64,000 nt of DNA from Symbiodinium natans (Eukaryota; Sar; Dinophyceae; Suessiales; Symbiodiniaceae). Where the stretch lies: assembly GCA_905221605.1 (NCBI GenBank), contig CAJNDS010002524.1, forward strand, positions 683,134-747,133, written 5' to 3'. A program made the position numbers and the translations under genes. Below are positions 41,063 through 50,487 of this stretch, in pieces. The notes beneath the pieces were generated by a model. That model was not told where the DNA came from. It did not search any database and was given only the letters and a program-made list of their open reading frames with translations. The stretch's first letter is position 1; the number at the start of each line of letters is the position of its first letter.

Positions 41063-41126
41063 TGCAGGGCTTGTCTCCCACAAGTGGTTTTTGTTGCCCT
41101 GCACCGGCTCTCTTTGGCAGAGGGTT
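41063..41126 (+). CDS. Short exon-like fragment
   Basis: Frame MQGLSPTSGFCCPAPALFGR, then a TTTAGGG array. Confidence 0.4.
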
Positions 41127-41208
41127 TAGGGTTTAGGGTTTAGGGTTTAGGGTTTAGGGTTTAGGGTTTAGGGTTTAGGGTTTAGGGTTTAGGGTTTAGG
41201 GTTTAGGG
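41121..41208 (+). repeat. TTTAGGG array, 12 units
   Basis: Perfect array meeting AAACCCTACAC at its right end. Confidence 0.95.
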
Positions 41209-41232
41209 AAACCCTACACTTGAAGCTTTCAG

Positions 41233-41476
41233 TGACGCTGTGCTGGCGAAATCATCCGCGATGGGCAAACTTCCTGCCCGGGAGCACATGGGATTCTCTC
41301 GTGGCACATATCGGCGGCCGCCAGAAGCGTCCGGAATGCAAGAAGCCCAATCTCTTGGGGAGAGCCAGAGAGCAGAGCGCGGAGTTCTCAAAGCACGTTC
41401 GAGGACTTCTGCCATGAGACAGTTCAGGCCACGCAGCGCCACAGGGAGAGCCAAGGCAAGCAATGGCTGCTGGTGA
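41233..41476 (+). CDS. Long basic terminal exon
   Basis: Acceptor TTGAAGCTTTCAG. Eighty codons: DAVLAKSSAMGKLPAREHMG, FSRGTYRRPPEASGMQEAQS, LGESQRAERGVLKARSRTSA, then MRQFRPRSATGRAKASNGCW and TGA. Rich in Arg/Ser with RxR motifs, probably disordered. The 86-codon minus frame opposite is a shadow. No family recognised. Confidence 0.6.
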
Positions 41477-41479
41477 ACC

Positions 41480-41582
41480 TAAACCCTTAAACCCTTAAAC
41501 CCTTAAACCCTCAAACCCTTACACCCTTAAACCCTTAAACCCTTGAACCCTTAAACCCTTGAACCCTTGAACCCTTGAACCC
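41480..41582 (-). repeat. CCCTTAAA variant array
   Basis: Octamer version of the telomere unit, about 12 copies. Confidence 0.9.
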
Positions 41583-41627
41583 CAAAACAAAAAGTCAGCC
41601 CTAAACCCTTCTCTAAAACCTAAACCC

Positions 41628-41732
41628 ATGAACCTTCAAGCAAAAATCACCCTAAGGCCATGTCCAGAGGACGACTACGAGGATCCTGCGCAGCGTTTTC
41701 GGTGTAGTATCCTTCGGGAAGCTAGTATTTAG
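41628..41732 (+). CDS. Short ATG frame
   Basis: MNLQAKITLRPCPEDDYEDP then AQRFRCSILREASI and TAG, 34 codons, between C- and G-orientation arrays. The first codons overlap a foldback-like ATGAACCTTCAAG. Confidence 0.5.
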   Translation: MNLQAKITLRPCPEDDYEDPAQRFRCSILREASI

Positions 41733-42025
41733 GGTTTAGGGTATAGGGTTTAGGGGCGTTCGGGGGCGTCAGCAGCATTGTTGGGGCCACATAGGATGTT
41801 CTTGAAGCCAAGGTATATACAGTACATGCTATTTGGGTACGTGGACTCTTATGGATTTATGTTTGTCGAAACAAAACCTCTCTAAATAACTTACACCCTG
41901 CAGCCCAAAACCCGTAAAGTCCTAAGGCCCTAAACCGTGCAGAGCTGGCAAACTAGCCTAGCTTCAGATTCCAGTACCTTCTCTTATATATGGGAACTCC
42001 ATCTTGAGGTAAGGTGTCCTAAACA

Positions 42026-42174
42026 ACCCTAAGCCCTAAACCCTAAACCCTAAACCCTAAACCCTAAACCCTAAACCCTAAACCCTAAACCCTAAACCCT
42101 AAACCCTAAACCCTAAACCCTAAACCCTAAACCCTAAACCCTAAACCCTAAACCCACCCCCCCCCCCCCCCCCC
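42026..42174 (-). repeat. CCCTAAA array, about 18 units, plus C run
   Basis: Nearly perfect array ended by 19 C. Confidence 0.95.
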
Positions 42175-42227
42175 GCCTGTGCGCAAAGCCAGGCGTGGGC
42201 CTGCAACGTGACGCCGGGTGCTCAGTT

Positions 42228-42330
42228 CTTATTCCCCCTTGGGAATTATTTTTTTATTTTTGTTTATATAAAACCCAAGAGGATATTAAAAAATATTTGT
42301 TTTAATAAGGTTCTAAGGGGCGTATAGAGT
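42228..42330. mobile_element. CCCCTTGGGAAT element, copy 1
   Basis: CCCCCTTGGGAATTATTTTT, AAACCCAAGAGGATATTAA and AAGGTTCTAAGGGGCGTATA match the copy at 55137. Confidence 0.8.
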
Positions 42331-42337
42331 TAAGTTC

Positions 42338-42600
42338 CTCGCTGCTGAGGACCATGTCGTTTATTGACCTCCTGCGTATCATTTTCACGTGATGATTGGA
42401 CTTCTCCTACAGTACCGTTATTCTTGCAGTAGTTAGTTGATAGAGAGTAGATAAACGACACACACACATGTGTGTGTGTGGTGATTCGCTTTGTTATCGC
42501 TACTAGAATGGTAGAAGTGTTGCGATGCCGCAAACAGAAGTAGAAGCATGCCACCTGATGCCAGCAAGGATGGACTCATGCTTTTCGCTTACTGTTGGTC
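42338..42600. other. AT-rich spacer with CA/TG microsatellite
   Basis: ACACACACACATGTGTGTGTG forms a self-complementary tract at 42460-42480. No convincing gene. Confidence 0.4.
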
Positions 42601-42706
42601 AGCAGAGAATGGGGGAATGAGGCACAGTACCGTATATCCATCCTATATCCCCTTAAGGGATTATATAGGGGACCTCATCCCCTCACTCCCTGCGAACCAA
42701 CGGTAA
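42601..42706. mobile_element. TIR element (GGGAATGAGG family), copy
   Basis: GAATGGGGGAATGAGGCACA is mirrored by GACCTCATCCCCTCACTCC. Confidence 0.65.
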
Positions 42707-42719
42707 GTTCAGAAGTCTA

Positions 42720-42860
42720 TGAATCCTTCCCAGACTGGTTTTGAAGACCAAATCTGCCGACCGTGATGGCCACCCGAAGGCACATGGCACCTTTGTGGTG
42801 GTGCTGAAGGTGTGTTGTACCGGCAAACATGGTTCTTGGTTGGAGCTATCACCTCGTTTT
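42720..42860 (+). CDS. Exon-like fragment, possibly oxygenase-like
   Basis: Frame LVLKTKSADRDGHPKAHGTF then VVVLKVCCTGKHGSWLEL to TGA. The H-x-D-to-G-T-F-V-V-V-L-x6-G layout faintly recalls 2OG-Fe(II) prolyl-hydroxylase domains, but catalytic residues cannot be confirmed. A second frame (GVLYRQTWFLVGAITSFLNS) is also open. Confidence 0.3.
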
Positions 42861-42920
42861 TGAATTCCACCAGCAGCTGTCCACATACCTGCACGGAAAT
42901 TGTAGTAGCATGTGGCTCAT

Positions 42921-42945
42921 GAACCCCGTGTTAGGGGTTCATTTA
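42921..42945. repeat. Perfect 9-bp hairpin
   Basis: ATGAACCCC and GGGGTTCAT separated by 7 bases. Confidence 0.8.
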
Positions 42946-43164
42946 GTCCGCTAGGCATTCAGAATTCCTCGGTAGCCTAGCTTCTCGACAACGGTACCGA
43001 GGTACCTTATGCCTTATTGGGAAGGGCATCCGATTATTTAGGGTCTATACTAGGGGCCTCTTGTTTTGTTTTGGCAAACCCCCCCCCCCCATTTCAAACC
43101 CGAAGCCCTCTAGAATGCTGAACCCTAAGCCCTAAACCCTAAACCCTATTCAGGCTCCTTCTGA

Positions 43165-43288
43165 ATCCTAAACCCTACGCCTGCAACCCATGTTAGAACC
43201 CCAGCGCCTTCTCCAAGGCCGCTGAGCCCAAACAGCGGACACGGACTTGCGCAGGCTTCGCCTGGGCTGTCACTTACTTACGGGGTTT
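43165..43288 (+). CDS. Exon-like fragment, Pro/Ser-rich
   Basis: Frame PATHVRTPAPSPRPLSPNSG then HGLAQASPGLSLTYG before a TTTAGGG array. Confidence 0.45.
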
Positions 43289-43404
43289 AGGGTTTAGGGT
43301 TTAGGGTTTAGGGTTTAGGGTTTAGGGTTTGGGGTTTGGGGTTTAGGGTTTGGGGTTTAGGGTTTATGGTTTAGGGTTTGATTTTTGGGGTTTAGGGCTT
43401 AAGC

Positions 43405-43631
43405 GACTTGAAGGTTCATGGGTACTTAATTGGGATGTTCCCCTTTGTAGTAGCATTCTCTCACAGGGACTAGTAGGGGGTACTAGAATCCTTTCTGAGG
43501 GCTGTTCGTATAAGGGGGAAATTTCATGATGGGTACTTGTAAGTCGGGCTGCAAGTGCCCTAAAGAAGGTTATGTTATAACCGTAGTTACCCTAGTTATA
43601 ACTCTACTTCTAAGTACCCATCAACCAAGTA
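43405..43631. mobile_element. Foldback element, copy 12, with nested TTGGGATGTTC element
   Basis: The inner element (43428-43528) is flanked by exact 10-bp ATGGGTACTT (43418-43427, 43529-43538). The outer arms resume as TTGTAAGTCGGGC to CTAAGTACCCATCAACCAAG. Confidence 0.8.
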
Positions 43632-43822
43632 CTGAGGAACGAATAAGGGTTCATGGCCTAGTAAATGAAGCGGTTTAGGATTTCAGGGTCTCGGGCTTAA
43701 GGCCCGGGATTAGGCTTTGAACTTTCAAGTTTCCGTAATTTGGTACATTTTCCTTTTCTGTGGCTTTAAAGCATCGACCCAAAACCCTCCACCCTGGTGA
43801 TACCTTAGTGTTACGTACTTAA

Positions 43823-43963
43823 GATTTTGAGCAGCACCCCTTGGCAGCTGAGCGCACCAAAACTTTGGGATTTTGGTATTGGGATGCACAAGCCCTGGAC
43901 CCTAACAAGTTTCGGGTTTTAGAAGAGAAGAAATCCACGAAACAAAGAGATGATAAACTGTAG
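43823..43963 (+). CDS. Terminal exon-like fragment, Lys-rich tail
   Basis: Frame EQHPLAAERTKTLGFWYWDA then QALDPNKFRVLEEKKSTKQR then DDKL and TAG, 46 codons without ATG. TAA at 43820 bounds it upstream. Less G/C-rich than other exons. No family recognised. Confidence 0.5.
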   Translation, partial: DFEQHPLAAERTKTLGFWYWDAQALDPNKFRVLEEKKSTKQRDDKL

Positions 43964-44171
43964 ACAAGGGCAAGGCACCATACTAAGGGCCCCTGATTCC
44001 AACCTTAGGCTTTAGCCCTAAACCCCAACCCCTAAACCCTGGAAACCCTTTGTACGCCCCAAACCCCTCAATCTGTAAACCCTTAGTACCCCATAGCCAT
44101 AAACCCTGTAAGCCCTAAACCCTAAACCCCTAAAACCCAAACCCTAAACCCCTAAACCCCTAAACCCTGGC

Positions 44172-44336
44172 CGTGCACAGTCTCGTGATGTTTTCATTGG
44201 CGCGCAAAACCCAGGTAATCTGGTGGGTTACTACGAGACAAAGGAGTGGGCGAGAGCAAAATACTCTTCGTCGGCTGAAGCACAGAATGCCCTTTCGACG
44301 GCACGGATTCGCGGTTGCGAGATGTCCTGGGCATAG
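44172..44336 (+). CDS. Exon-like fragment hidden by longer false frames
   Basis: Frame RAQSRDVFIGAQNPGNLVGY then YETKEWARAKYSSSAEAQNA then LSTARIRGCEMSWA and TAG, 54 codons. Its composition and bias are better than the ATG frames on either strand (74, 69 and 77 codons), which I treat as shadows. Flanked by CCCTAAA arrays. Confidence 0.55.
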   Translation, partial: RAQSRDVFIGAQNPGNLVGYYETKEWARAKYSSSAEAQNALSTARIRGCEMSWA

Positions 44337-44529
44337 TCCCCGCAGCCTTACAACTACCGTGCTTTCCAATATGTTGAGATTTGATAGCGCGATGTAAACA
44401 TCTGGCCTTTGCCCTAAACTCCAGCAAGTAGGCGCCCTGAACCCCTGAACCCCTAAACCTCTAAACCCCCAAACCCCTGAACCCCTGAACCCCTAAACCC
44501 CTAAACCCCAAACCCTAAACCCCTAAGCC

Positions 44530-44624
44530 CTAAGCGCAGCAAAAGAAAGACTTCGCAGGTTACCGGCCTCAGCCCCTTGAATCGCCCCGCGAGGAGGCGG
44601 GTCGCATGGGTTTAGATGTCGCGT
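44530..44624 (+). CDS. Exon-like fragment
   Basis: Frame QQKKDFAGYRPQPLESPREE then AGRMGLDVAF before a TTTAGGG array. A second frame is also open. Confidence 0.4.
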
Positions 44625-44753
44625 TTAGGGTTTAGGGTTTAGGGGTATAGGGTTTAGGGTTATAAGGTTAGAAGGTTAGAAGTGTTTAGGGTTTAGGGTT
44701 TAGGGTTGAGGGTTTAGGGTTCCCCAAAACGTCAAAACGGCACCCTTGTTATT

Positions 44754-44850
44754 CTTCTCTCTACCCGTTCTCAGTAGGGAGCTGGGGAAACTGCATAGAC
44801 TAAAGGGGGGGATCTAAGATAGCGAGCTCCCTCATTCCCTACTGAGAGCA
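44754..44850. mobile_element. TIR element (TCAGTAGGGA family)
   Basis: CCGTTCTCAGTAGGGAGCTG is mirrored by CATTCCCTACTGAGAGCAG. Confidence 0.65.
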
Positions 44851-45311
44851 GTAGGCTTAGCAGGGTTTAGGGGTTTAAGGGGAGGGTTTTAGGGTGTTAG
44901 GGTTTATGTAGGGTTTTGGGGTTTTGGGGGTGTCTAGCGTTTCTGGGGTTTCTAGGGTTTTAGGATTTAGGGACTTCCAGGTTTAGGATTGAAGTTCCAT
45001 AATGGGCAATCTCAGTAGCCAGCGCAGTCTTCAAACACTATGTCCTGAAACCCTTTTGTAACTAATCGTCTAGACTACTGTGCCCAAGATGCTCAGATAC
45101 TCCCCCTGCCCAAGAACCCGTCAACCCTGAACCTCAATTGTCTTGGTCCATGAAGTTTAGGATATTCGGGTACGGGGCTAGAGTACAGGTAAGCAGTGGT
45201 TTGGGTGTTGCGAGAGGTTTGGGACACCCCGAACCACGGTAACCACCCTTGCCCCCACCCCTGTCCCTGAACCCGGCCCTATAAACCCTAAACCCTAAAC
45301 CCTAAACCCTA

Positions 45312-45381
45312 AATGCTCAACACTCTCGCGGAGATCTGGCACATGGCCGTTTCTTTGCAGAGTGACCTTGGGTCCTTTAAT
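45312..45381 (+). CDS. Exon interrupted by CTAGGATGC-type element
   Basis: ATG frame MLNTLAEIWHMAVSLQSDLG then SFN up to the element at 45382. After the element (45543 on) the frame LVDVVCLTFCCLALGPGRV continues to TGA at 45597-45599, so the element is probably an intron. Confidence 0.55.
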
Positions 45382-45542
45382 CTAAGATGCCCAGTAGTAC
45401 CCTTGTTCCCTTTTTTGGGGGTTTAGGGTTTAGGGTTTAGGGTTAGGGTTTAGGGTTTAGGGTTTAGGGTTCGGACCTCCTTATAGACCCCTGGTAGCAA
45501 AAAAAGGGCACCTTTCTTAATCCTAGTTTGCTGGGCAACCTG
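45382..45542. mobile_element. CTAGGATGC element, copy 4, with TTTAGGG insert
   Basis: CTAAGATGCCCAGTAGTACC to TTGCTGGGCAACCTGG. 45419-45471 is a TTTAGGG array placed at the element's own GGGGGTTTAGGTTC motif. Confidence 0.75.
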
Positions 45543-45599
45543 GTTGATGTAGTTTGTTTGACGTTCTGCTGCCTGGCACTTGGACCAGGAAGAGTCTGA

Positions 45600-45664
45600 G
45601 CATGTTTAGGGTTTAGGGTTTAGGGTCTAGGGTTTAGGGTTTAGGGTTTAGGGTTTAGGGTTCA
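45600..45664 (+). repeat. TTTAGGG array
   Basis: Nine units, one variant TCTAGGG. Confidence 0.95.
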
Positions 45665-45957
45665 GGTTCTCTATGAACTTCATGACCCCCACGCCCTAAA
45701 ACCCTTAAGCCCTCAACCCTCACCCTGATTGTGATTGAGGGCTCCCGCCGAACCTCTAGGCTCCAGACCCAAACCCAAGCCCTCTGAAACCTCTCAGGTC
45801 TTCAGGGGCCTTTTAAAGCCTGAGCCTCAACCCTCAACCCTAAAACCCTCAGCCCTAACACCCTAAAAACTCGAAGCCCTAAACCCTAAACCCTAATCCC
45901 TAAACCCTAAACCCTAAACCCTAAACCCTAAACCCTACACCCCAAGCCACAAGAGCC

Positions 45958-46038
45958 ATGGATTCCGCGGGGCCGCGCTGTCGCGCCGGCAGAGACTTAC
46001 TTAGCCAACAGTTGAACTTTAAGCTTTTTTGGGCTTAG
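45958..46038 (+). CDS. Short ATG frame
   Basis: MDSAGPRCRAGRDLLSQQLN then FKLFWA and TAG, 26 codons, C-array left and G-array right. Confidence 0.4.
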   Translation: MDSAGPRCRAGRDLLSQQLNFKLFWA

Positions 46039-46119
46039 GGTCTAGGGTTTAGGGTTTAGGGTTTAGGGTTTAGGGTTTAGGGTTTAGGGAAGATTAAGTT
46101 TAACCATTTTTTCCTTTGG

Positions 46120-46192
46120 TGATTGGAGAAGTAAGGAGACGACCAGGAGGATGCCAAAGGGAGCCCCGAGGAGGCGAGAGATGAAGGGCTTA
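46120..46192 (+). CDS. Exon-like acidic fragment
   Basis: Frame DDQEDAKGSPEEARDEGL, then G-rich repeats. A basic alternative frame exists. Confidence 0.35.
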
Positions 46193-46661
46193 GGGGCTTT
46201 GGGGGCTGAAGGGATTGGGGCTGAAGGGATTTAGGGTTTAGGGTTTGGGGTTTGGGGTTTAGGGTTTGGTGTTTAGGGTTAGGGTTAGGGTTTACGGTTT
46301 AGGGTTTTGGGTTTGGGGTTCAGGGTAAAAGGCTCAGGGTTAAAGGGGGTTCGGGGTTTATGGGTTAGGGTTTGGAGGCTTCGGGGTCTATTGGTTTCGG
46401 GGGGGGGGGAGGGGGGGTCGGGAATTTTGGGGTGTATGAGTGTATGAGTTGAGTATAGGGTTCATGAGGTGGGTTTCAGGAAGTTTAGTTTTTGGGGCCT
46501 TTCATCAACCTAACCTGGTTTAGGAGTGTATGGGGGTTTCAGAGCAGTAGTACTTGTAGCAGCACGGTCGGAAGCTTGACGCATTGTGTGGACAGATTGG
46601 CAGTCACCAGTTAACATGACTGTACTTACTGAGACGTGGTAAGCACAGTGTATTCGACAAA

Positions 46662-46799
46662 ATGAGGAGCATTGCAAACATCCCTGGTAGGATTCAGATG
46701 CCTTTTGACCGGCTTTGTTGCGCGCTTTTTGCAGTAGTTGTCGGTGAGGACTGGGTAGTGTTTACCGGAGGAAATACAGGCTTCCCAAAACATGTATGA
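46662..46799 (+). CDS. ATG frame, 45 codons
   Basis: MRSIANIPGRIQMPFDRLCC then ALFAVVVGEDWVVFTGGNTG then FPKHV and TGA. It sits in a 300-bp region free of arrays. Could be a small protein or an exon; no family recognised. Confidence 0.5.
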   Translation: MRSIANIPGRIQMPFDRLCCALFAVVVGEDWVVFTGGNTGFPKHV

Positions 46800-46895
46800 C
46801 CCGAAACCCTAAACCCTAACCCCATTTAAGGGTCATTCTACTACTGACCCGAAACCCTAAACCCTAACCCCCTTTTAAGGGTCATTCTACTACAT
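46799..46895 (+). repeat. 48-bp tandem duplication with telomere units
   Basis: GACCCGAAACCCTAAACCCT and AAGGGTCATTCTACTAC occur twice. Confidence 0.85.
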
Positions 46896-46896
46896 T

Positions 46897-46995
46897 TTGG
46901 ATGTCCCAATTGCCTGCCCCTTCAGCGTGGAGGTTCCTCTCAGCGAGGAGGCCATTGCCGCAATGCTGGAGGACGAGCAGGACGATGAGATGTAG
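46897..46995 (+). CDS. Terminal exon fragment, acidic C-terminus
   Basis: Frame DVPIACPFSVEVPLSEEAIA then AMLEDEQDDEM and TAG, G/C-ending codons. Very gene-like. No family recognised. Confidence 0.6.
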   Translation: MDVPIACPFSVEVPLSEEAIAAMLEDEQDDEM

Positions 46996-47249
46996 GTCCA
47001 AGATTTTCGGAAGTCAAAAACCCTAATGAAACCCTAAACCCTAAACCCCCCCCCCCCCCCCCACCCCCTGGTTTAGGGTTTATGGCCGCTAAACCCGAAA
47101 CCCTTAACCCATTATAGGGTGGGAATTCTGATCTTTGTGTCCCCCAGACTCGGTGAAACTAGGACACTTCCTCGTGGCACCTTTTTTTTTTTTTGAGTTT
47201 GTTTGAGGGGGGGGGGGGGTTTGCCTTGGGGTCTAGGCTTCAGGGTTTG

Positions 47250-47394
47250 GGGTTTTCAACATTGAGTACTATATTTTACACTACTATTTTTGGTTCTGGG
47301 CTCCTATTTTTGCTACTTATACCTAAAACGTATATACTTTGTTTTCGGGTCTACTCCAAAGTAGGGTATAGTTTCGGGCAAGCTTCCTGAGCAG
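47250..47394. other. Intron-like AT-rich segment
   Basis: Ends CTTCCTGAGCAG before the exon at 47395. The 65-codon frame through it is not biased. Confidence 0.4.
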
Positions 47395-47449
47395 AAGTGG
47401 CATTGACTTCCCCGTGTGGACAATGACGGTGGATTTGGATTGCATCTAA
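47395..47449 (+). CDS. Short terminal exon
   Basis: Frame SGIDFPVWTMTVDLDCI and TAA after an AG acceptor. Confidence 0.5.
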
Positions 47450-47590
47450 ACCCTCAACTCTAAATGCTAAATACTAAACTTAAAGCCTGGATGAAAAAGG
47501 GTTCCTGGGGGTTTCATTGTCCCAAAACCCTAAGCCAGAACCCTCAACCCTAAACGCTAGATACTCAGCCAAAAGCCTGGATGAAAATGG

Positions 47591-47700
47591 CTCTCGGTGG
47601 ATGCAAACGTGAACCAGCAGTCTATCGCACAAGCGTGCAACGCAGTGGAGGAGAAGCGATGGATGCAGCTGCAGCTGGCTACACGGCTGTTTGTCCAGAG
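47591..47700 (+). CDS. Exon-like fragment with telomere donor
   Basis: Frame SVDANVNQQSIAQACNAVEE then KRWMQLQLATRLFVQR, then GAGGTTTAGG (GT donor). Before it, two imperfect 110-bp direct repeats (47447-47590) share CTAAATGCTAAATACT and AAAGCCTGGATGAAAA. Confidence 0.55.
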
Positions 47701-47921
47701 GTTTAGGTTTTAGGGTTTAGGTGGTAGGGTTTAGGGGGTTTTGGGTTTATAGGGTTTTTATGGGTTTAGGGTTCTGTTTGGGTTTATAGGGGTTTACGGC
47801 TTTTCGGCAGCACCGTCACAAAGGCCACCCGAGTTGCTTCCTCTATACTTGGGCCCACCATCTCCTGAAGTTGTCCTTCCTGCTTGCTGGAGGCGTCCCT
47901 AAACCCTAAACCCTAAACCCT

Positions 47922-47992
47922 AAGAACAAAAGGACCAAAGGGCCCAAACCCCCAACGGCAGAGAAGTCCCGGAGCCCTGAGCCGCAGACCCT
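47922..47992 (+). CDS. Exon-like basic linker
   Basis: Frame NKRTKGPKPPTAEKSRSPEP then QT, between CCCTAAA arrays. Confidence 0.45.
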
Positions 47993-48250
47993 AAACCCAA
48001 AACCCCAAAAACCCTAAACCCTAAACCCAAAACCCTAAACCCTAAACCCAAAACCCTAAACCCTAAACCCTAAACCCTAAACCCGAACTCCAAGGCTTTC
48101 CTGATCCTGTTCGCGGGACCCTGAGCGCGTGTGTTCCTGGCAGAACCAAGGTTAAGGGCTTAGGGCCTAAGGTTCAGGAGGTTTGCACATCGTATCATGT
48201 CTCTCTCACAGATACCGGCGAATCGAAAGCACCAAATCGTACATTTTGCC

Positions 48251-48356
48251 ATGCCTCACACAGATACCAGCGAATCACAGCTGCCTCAAGGGAAGGCCTA
48301 CGATTTGAAGCCTGTGATTTTGCTGGCATTTGTGGGGGGCGTTCTCAGTTTTCTTG
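48251..48356 (+). CDS. Membrane-segment exon
   Basis: ATG frame MPHTDTSESQLPQGKAYDLK then PVILLAFVGGVLSFL, one clear hydrophobic helix, followed by GTAACCC (GT donor). Codons before it repeat CACAGATACCGGCGAATC/CACAGATACCAGCGAATC. Probably the first exon of a membrane protein. Confidence 0.55.
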
Positions 48357-48800
48357 TAACCCTAAACCCTAAACCCTAAACCCTAAACCCTAAATCCTAA
48401 ACCCTAACCCTTAAACCCTAAACCAAGGTACCCAAACATAGGAGCGGCAATGACGGGCGCAAGGAAGTTCCTTTAAGACTAAAAGACCGGCTTGTCCTTC
48501 CAAAGCCCTAAACCCTTGTCCACCAAAGTGTAGGGGTTTAGGTTTTTCGGGTTTCGGGTTTGGGGTTTAGGGTTTAGGGTTTAGGGTTTTAGGGTTGAGG
48601 GTCCAGGGTGCAGTTTAGGGAAGCTTCCCTGACTCCCCTCGAATATTTTCGATGGGGTTGGCCCTCCGGAGGGCCTAAGGCGGCCTAAGGCCATAAGCCC
48701 CTAACCCATGCCTCTGTCGGTACCTTGCCAGAACCCTCAGCCAACCCTAAACCCAGAACCCAGAACCCTAAACCCTAAACCCTAAACCCCTTCTCCGCAG

Positions 48801-48924
48801 TGTGGGCTGCTGTATGCAGCTGCGCGCCTGGGCTTCTTCAGCTGGGCGCTTCGATAGCCGACTGCTGGAGGACGCCTCAAGCCCGAGCAGGGGTTGTGGC
48901 TTCAAGGCCTGGAGGGGTGAGGTT
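48801..48924 (+). CDS. Exon after strong acceptor
   Basis: Acceptor CCTTCTCCGCAG. One frame (CGLLYAAARLGFFSWALR) stops early; another (RAWASSAGRFDSRLLEDASS then PSRGCGFKAWRGE) runs to the TTTAGGG array. Frame unresolved. Confidence 0.45.
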
Positions 48925-48999
48925 TAGGGTTTAGGGTTTAGGGTTTAGGGTTTAGGGTTTAGGGTTTAGGGTTTAGGGTTTAGGGTTTAGGGTTTAGGG
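48922..48999 (+). repeat. TTTAGGG array, 11 units
   Basis: Perfect. Confidence 0.95.
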
Positions 49000-49107
49000 T
49001 GCCTAACCCTTAAGCCCTATAAGTCCTAAACCCGAGAGAAATGGACTTCATGGGTCTTAAGGTGCCCTAACTCATCCCGCAAAATTGCGACACCGTAAAA
49101 ATTGCAG

Positions 49108-49209
49108 GCAGAAAGGGTTCAAGTCATTCGAAGGAGTGGGGTTCTGCCAGCCCGCCACAAGCCACCCGCAGGCCCGCAGGTCGCCTCCGTCTCACGTAAC
49201 GGGCCCTAA
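49108..49209 (+). CDS. Exon after AATTGCAG acceptor
   Basis: Two open frames: AERVQVIRRSGVLPARHKPP and GFKSFEGVGFCQPATSHPQA. The second has more G/C-ending codons. CCCTAAA array follows. Confidence 0.45.
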   Translation, partial: AERVQVIRRSGVLPARHKPPAGPQVASVSRNGP

Positions 49210-49344
49210 ACCCTAAACCCTAAACCCTAAACCCTAAACCCTAAACCCTAAACCCTAAACCCTAAATAAACCCTAAACCCTAAACCACTGGGTTCCAGGT
49301 TGGGGCGTGGTGCAGCAGAACAGCCTCATAAGTCGACTCCATTC

Positions 49345-49437
49345 ATGAGTCTACCACGATTTGGGCTACAGCTTGGCTTAAAGAGGGGTGCGGGGGATGA
49401 GGCGGGTGCAAGAATCGTGGGCGCACTTCCGGGGTAA
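49345..49437 (+). CDS. Short ATG frame
   Basis: MSLPRFGLQLGLKRGAGDEA then GARIVGALPG and TAA. Confidence 0.4.
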   Translation: MSLPRFGLQLGLKRGAGDEAGARIVGALPG

Positions 49438-49496
49438 CCCTAAACCATAAACCCTAAACCCTAAACCCTAAACCCTAAACCCTAAACCCTAAACCC

Positions 49497-49528
49497 TACT
49501 TCAAAGTACCCACATGAACCTCCAAGTA
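49497..49528. mobile_element. Foldback right arm only (copy 13)
   Basis: AAAGTACCCACATGAACCTCCAAGTA is preceded by a CCCTAAA array where the left arm should be. Confidence 0.65.
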
Positions 49529-49530
49529 AG

Positions 49531-49622
49531 CCATCCTTGGGATCCCAGGACTGGCTGCGTTTGGATGCCGAATCGATCGGCGCCTGACAAGCCCATGATC
49601 TCGGAGTTTGTTTATGGTCTAG
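49531..49622 (+). CDS. Exon beginning at foldback end
   Basis: The foldback terminus GTAAG gives the AG. Frame HPWDPRTGCVWMPNRSAPDK then PMISEFVYG, then TCTAGGG/TTTAGG units. Confidence 0.55.
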
Positions 49623-49938
49623 GGTTTAGGATTTAGGGTACAGGGTTTAGGGTTTAGGGCCGTAAGTGCGGCAGCTTCGATTGGGGCTTTAAACCTAGGT
49701 GCTGTGTCTGAAAATCTCGTACTCAATGCTCCCCCTTTTCGAAGCCCAAGAGCTAATCTTATTCACCCTCGAAAACATCCCGCAAATAAACCCACCCAAT
49801 TAAGTCCCCTAAACCCAAAACTCGGAGAACTTTAGCCCTGAACACTAACAACCCCTACACAACTTAACCCTCAAAACCCTGTATAAACCCTACTTACCAA
49901 CCCCCCCCCCCCCCCCCCCGTCCCCCACAAAAAAAGCC

Positions 49939-50038
49939 CCTATGGGTGCTGCGGATGGTCGGGATGCAAGAACGCGCGAGCTCGACTTCAAAAGAGTGGC
50001 GCCTCGTGGCCGTTCACCCTCAACTCTAAGCCTTACAA
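49939..50038 (+). CDS. Exon-like fragment, two frames
   Basis: MGAADGRDARTRELDFKRVA is open from ATG; SPYGCCGWSGCKNARARLQK is open in another frame. Confidence 0.35.
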
Positions 50039-50075
50039 CCTGGGTTGAGGGTTTAGGGTCGAGCCCTTGTTGCAG

Positions 50076-50204
50076 TTCCGCTCGGAGGTCCCCAGTTCTT
50101 CCTTAGGATACCATACTGACCATGAACTTCCAGAAAAGGAGCCACAATTCAGGGCCCAGCAAGTTCTGAAGTTCTTAAGTCAGGAGTTTCCGAAAATGAA
50201 ATGA
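50076..50204 (+). CDS. Terminal exon, 42 codons
   Basis: Acceptor CCCTTGTTGCAG. FRSEVPSSSLGYHTDHELPE then KEPQFRAQQVLKFLSQEFPK then MK and TGA. Convincing bias and composition. Function unknown. Confidence 0.6.
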   Translation, partial: FRSEVPSSSLGYHTDHELPEKEPQFRAQQVLKFLSQEFPKMK

Positions 50205-50487
50205 TCTTTAGGGCCCTTTTAGGGAGCATTCCATACCCTAAGCCCTGGCCCCTAGATCCTAAACCCTTTCTTCTCTATTAGGGTTATTAGAAGACGCCTT
50301 ACTTTCTGGAAGCTCACGTGCGTAGGTTTCAAGTGAAGGTGTCGGGACATCCTAGACCCTCAGCCCTAGACCGGAAACATGTAAACCCAAGACAACAACA
50401 AAAAACAGAACAAAAACTGTAACCCCCTCTGCCACTAAGCGCCTAAACCCTCAACCCTCAACCCTAAACCCTAAACCCAAAACCCTA

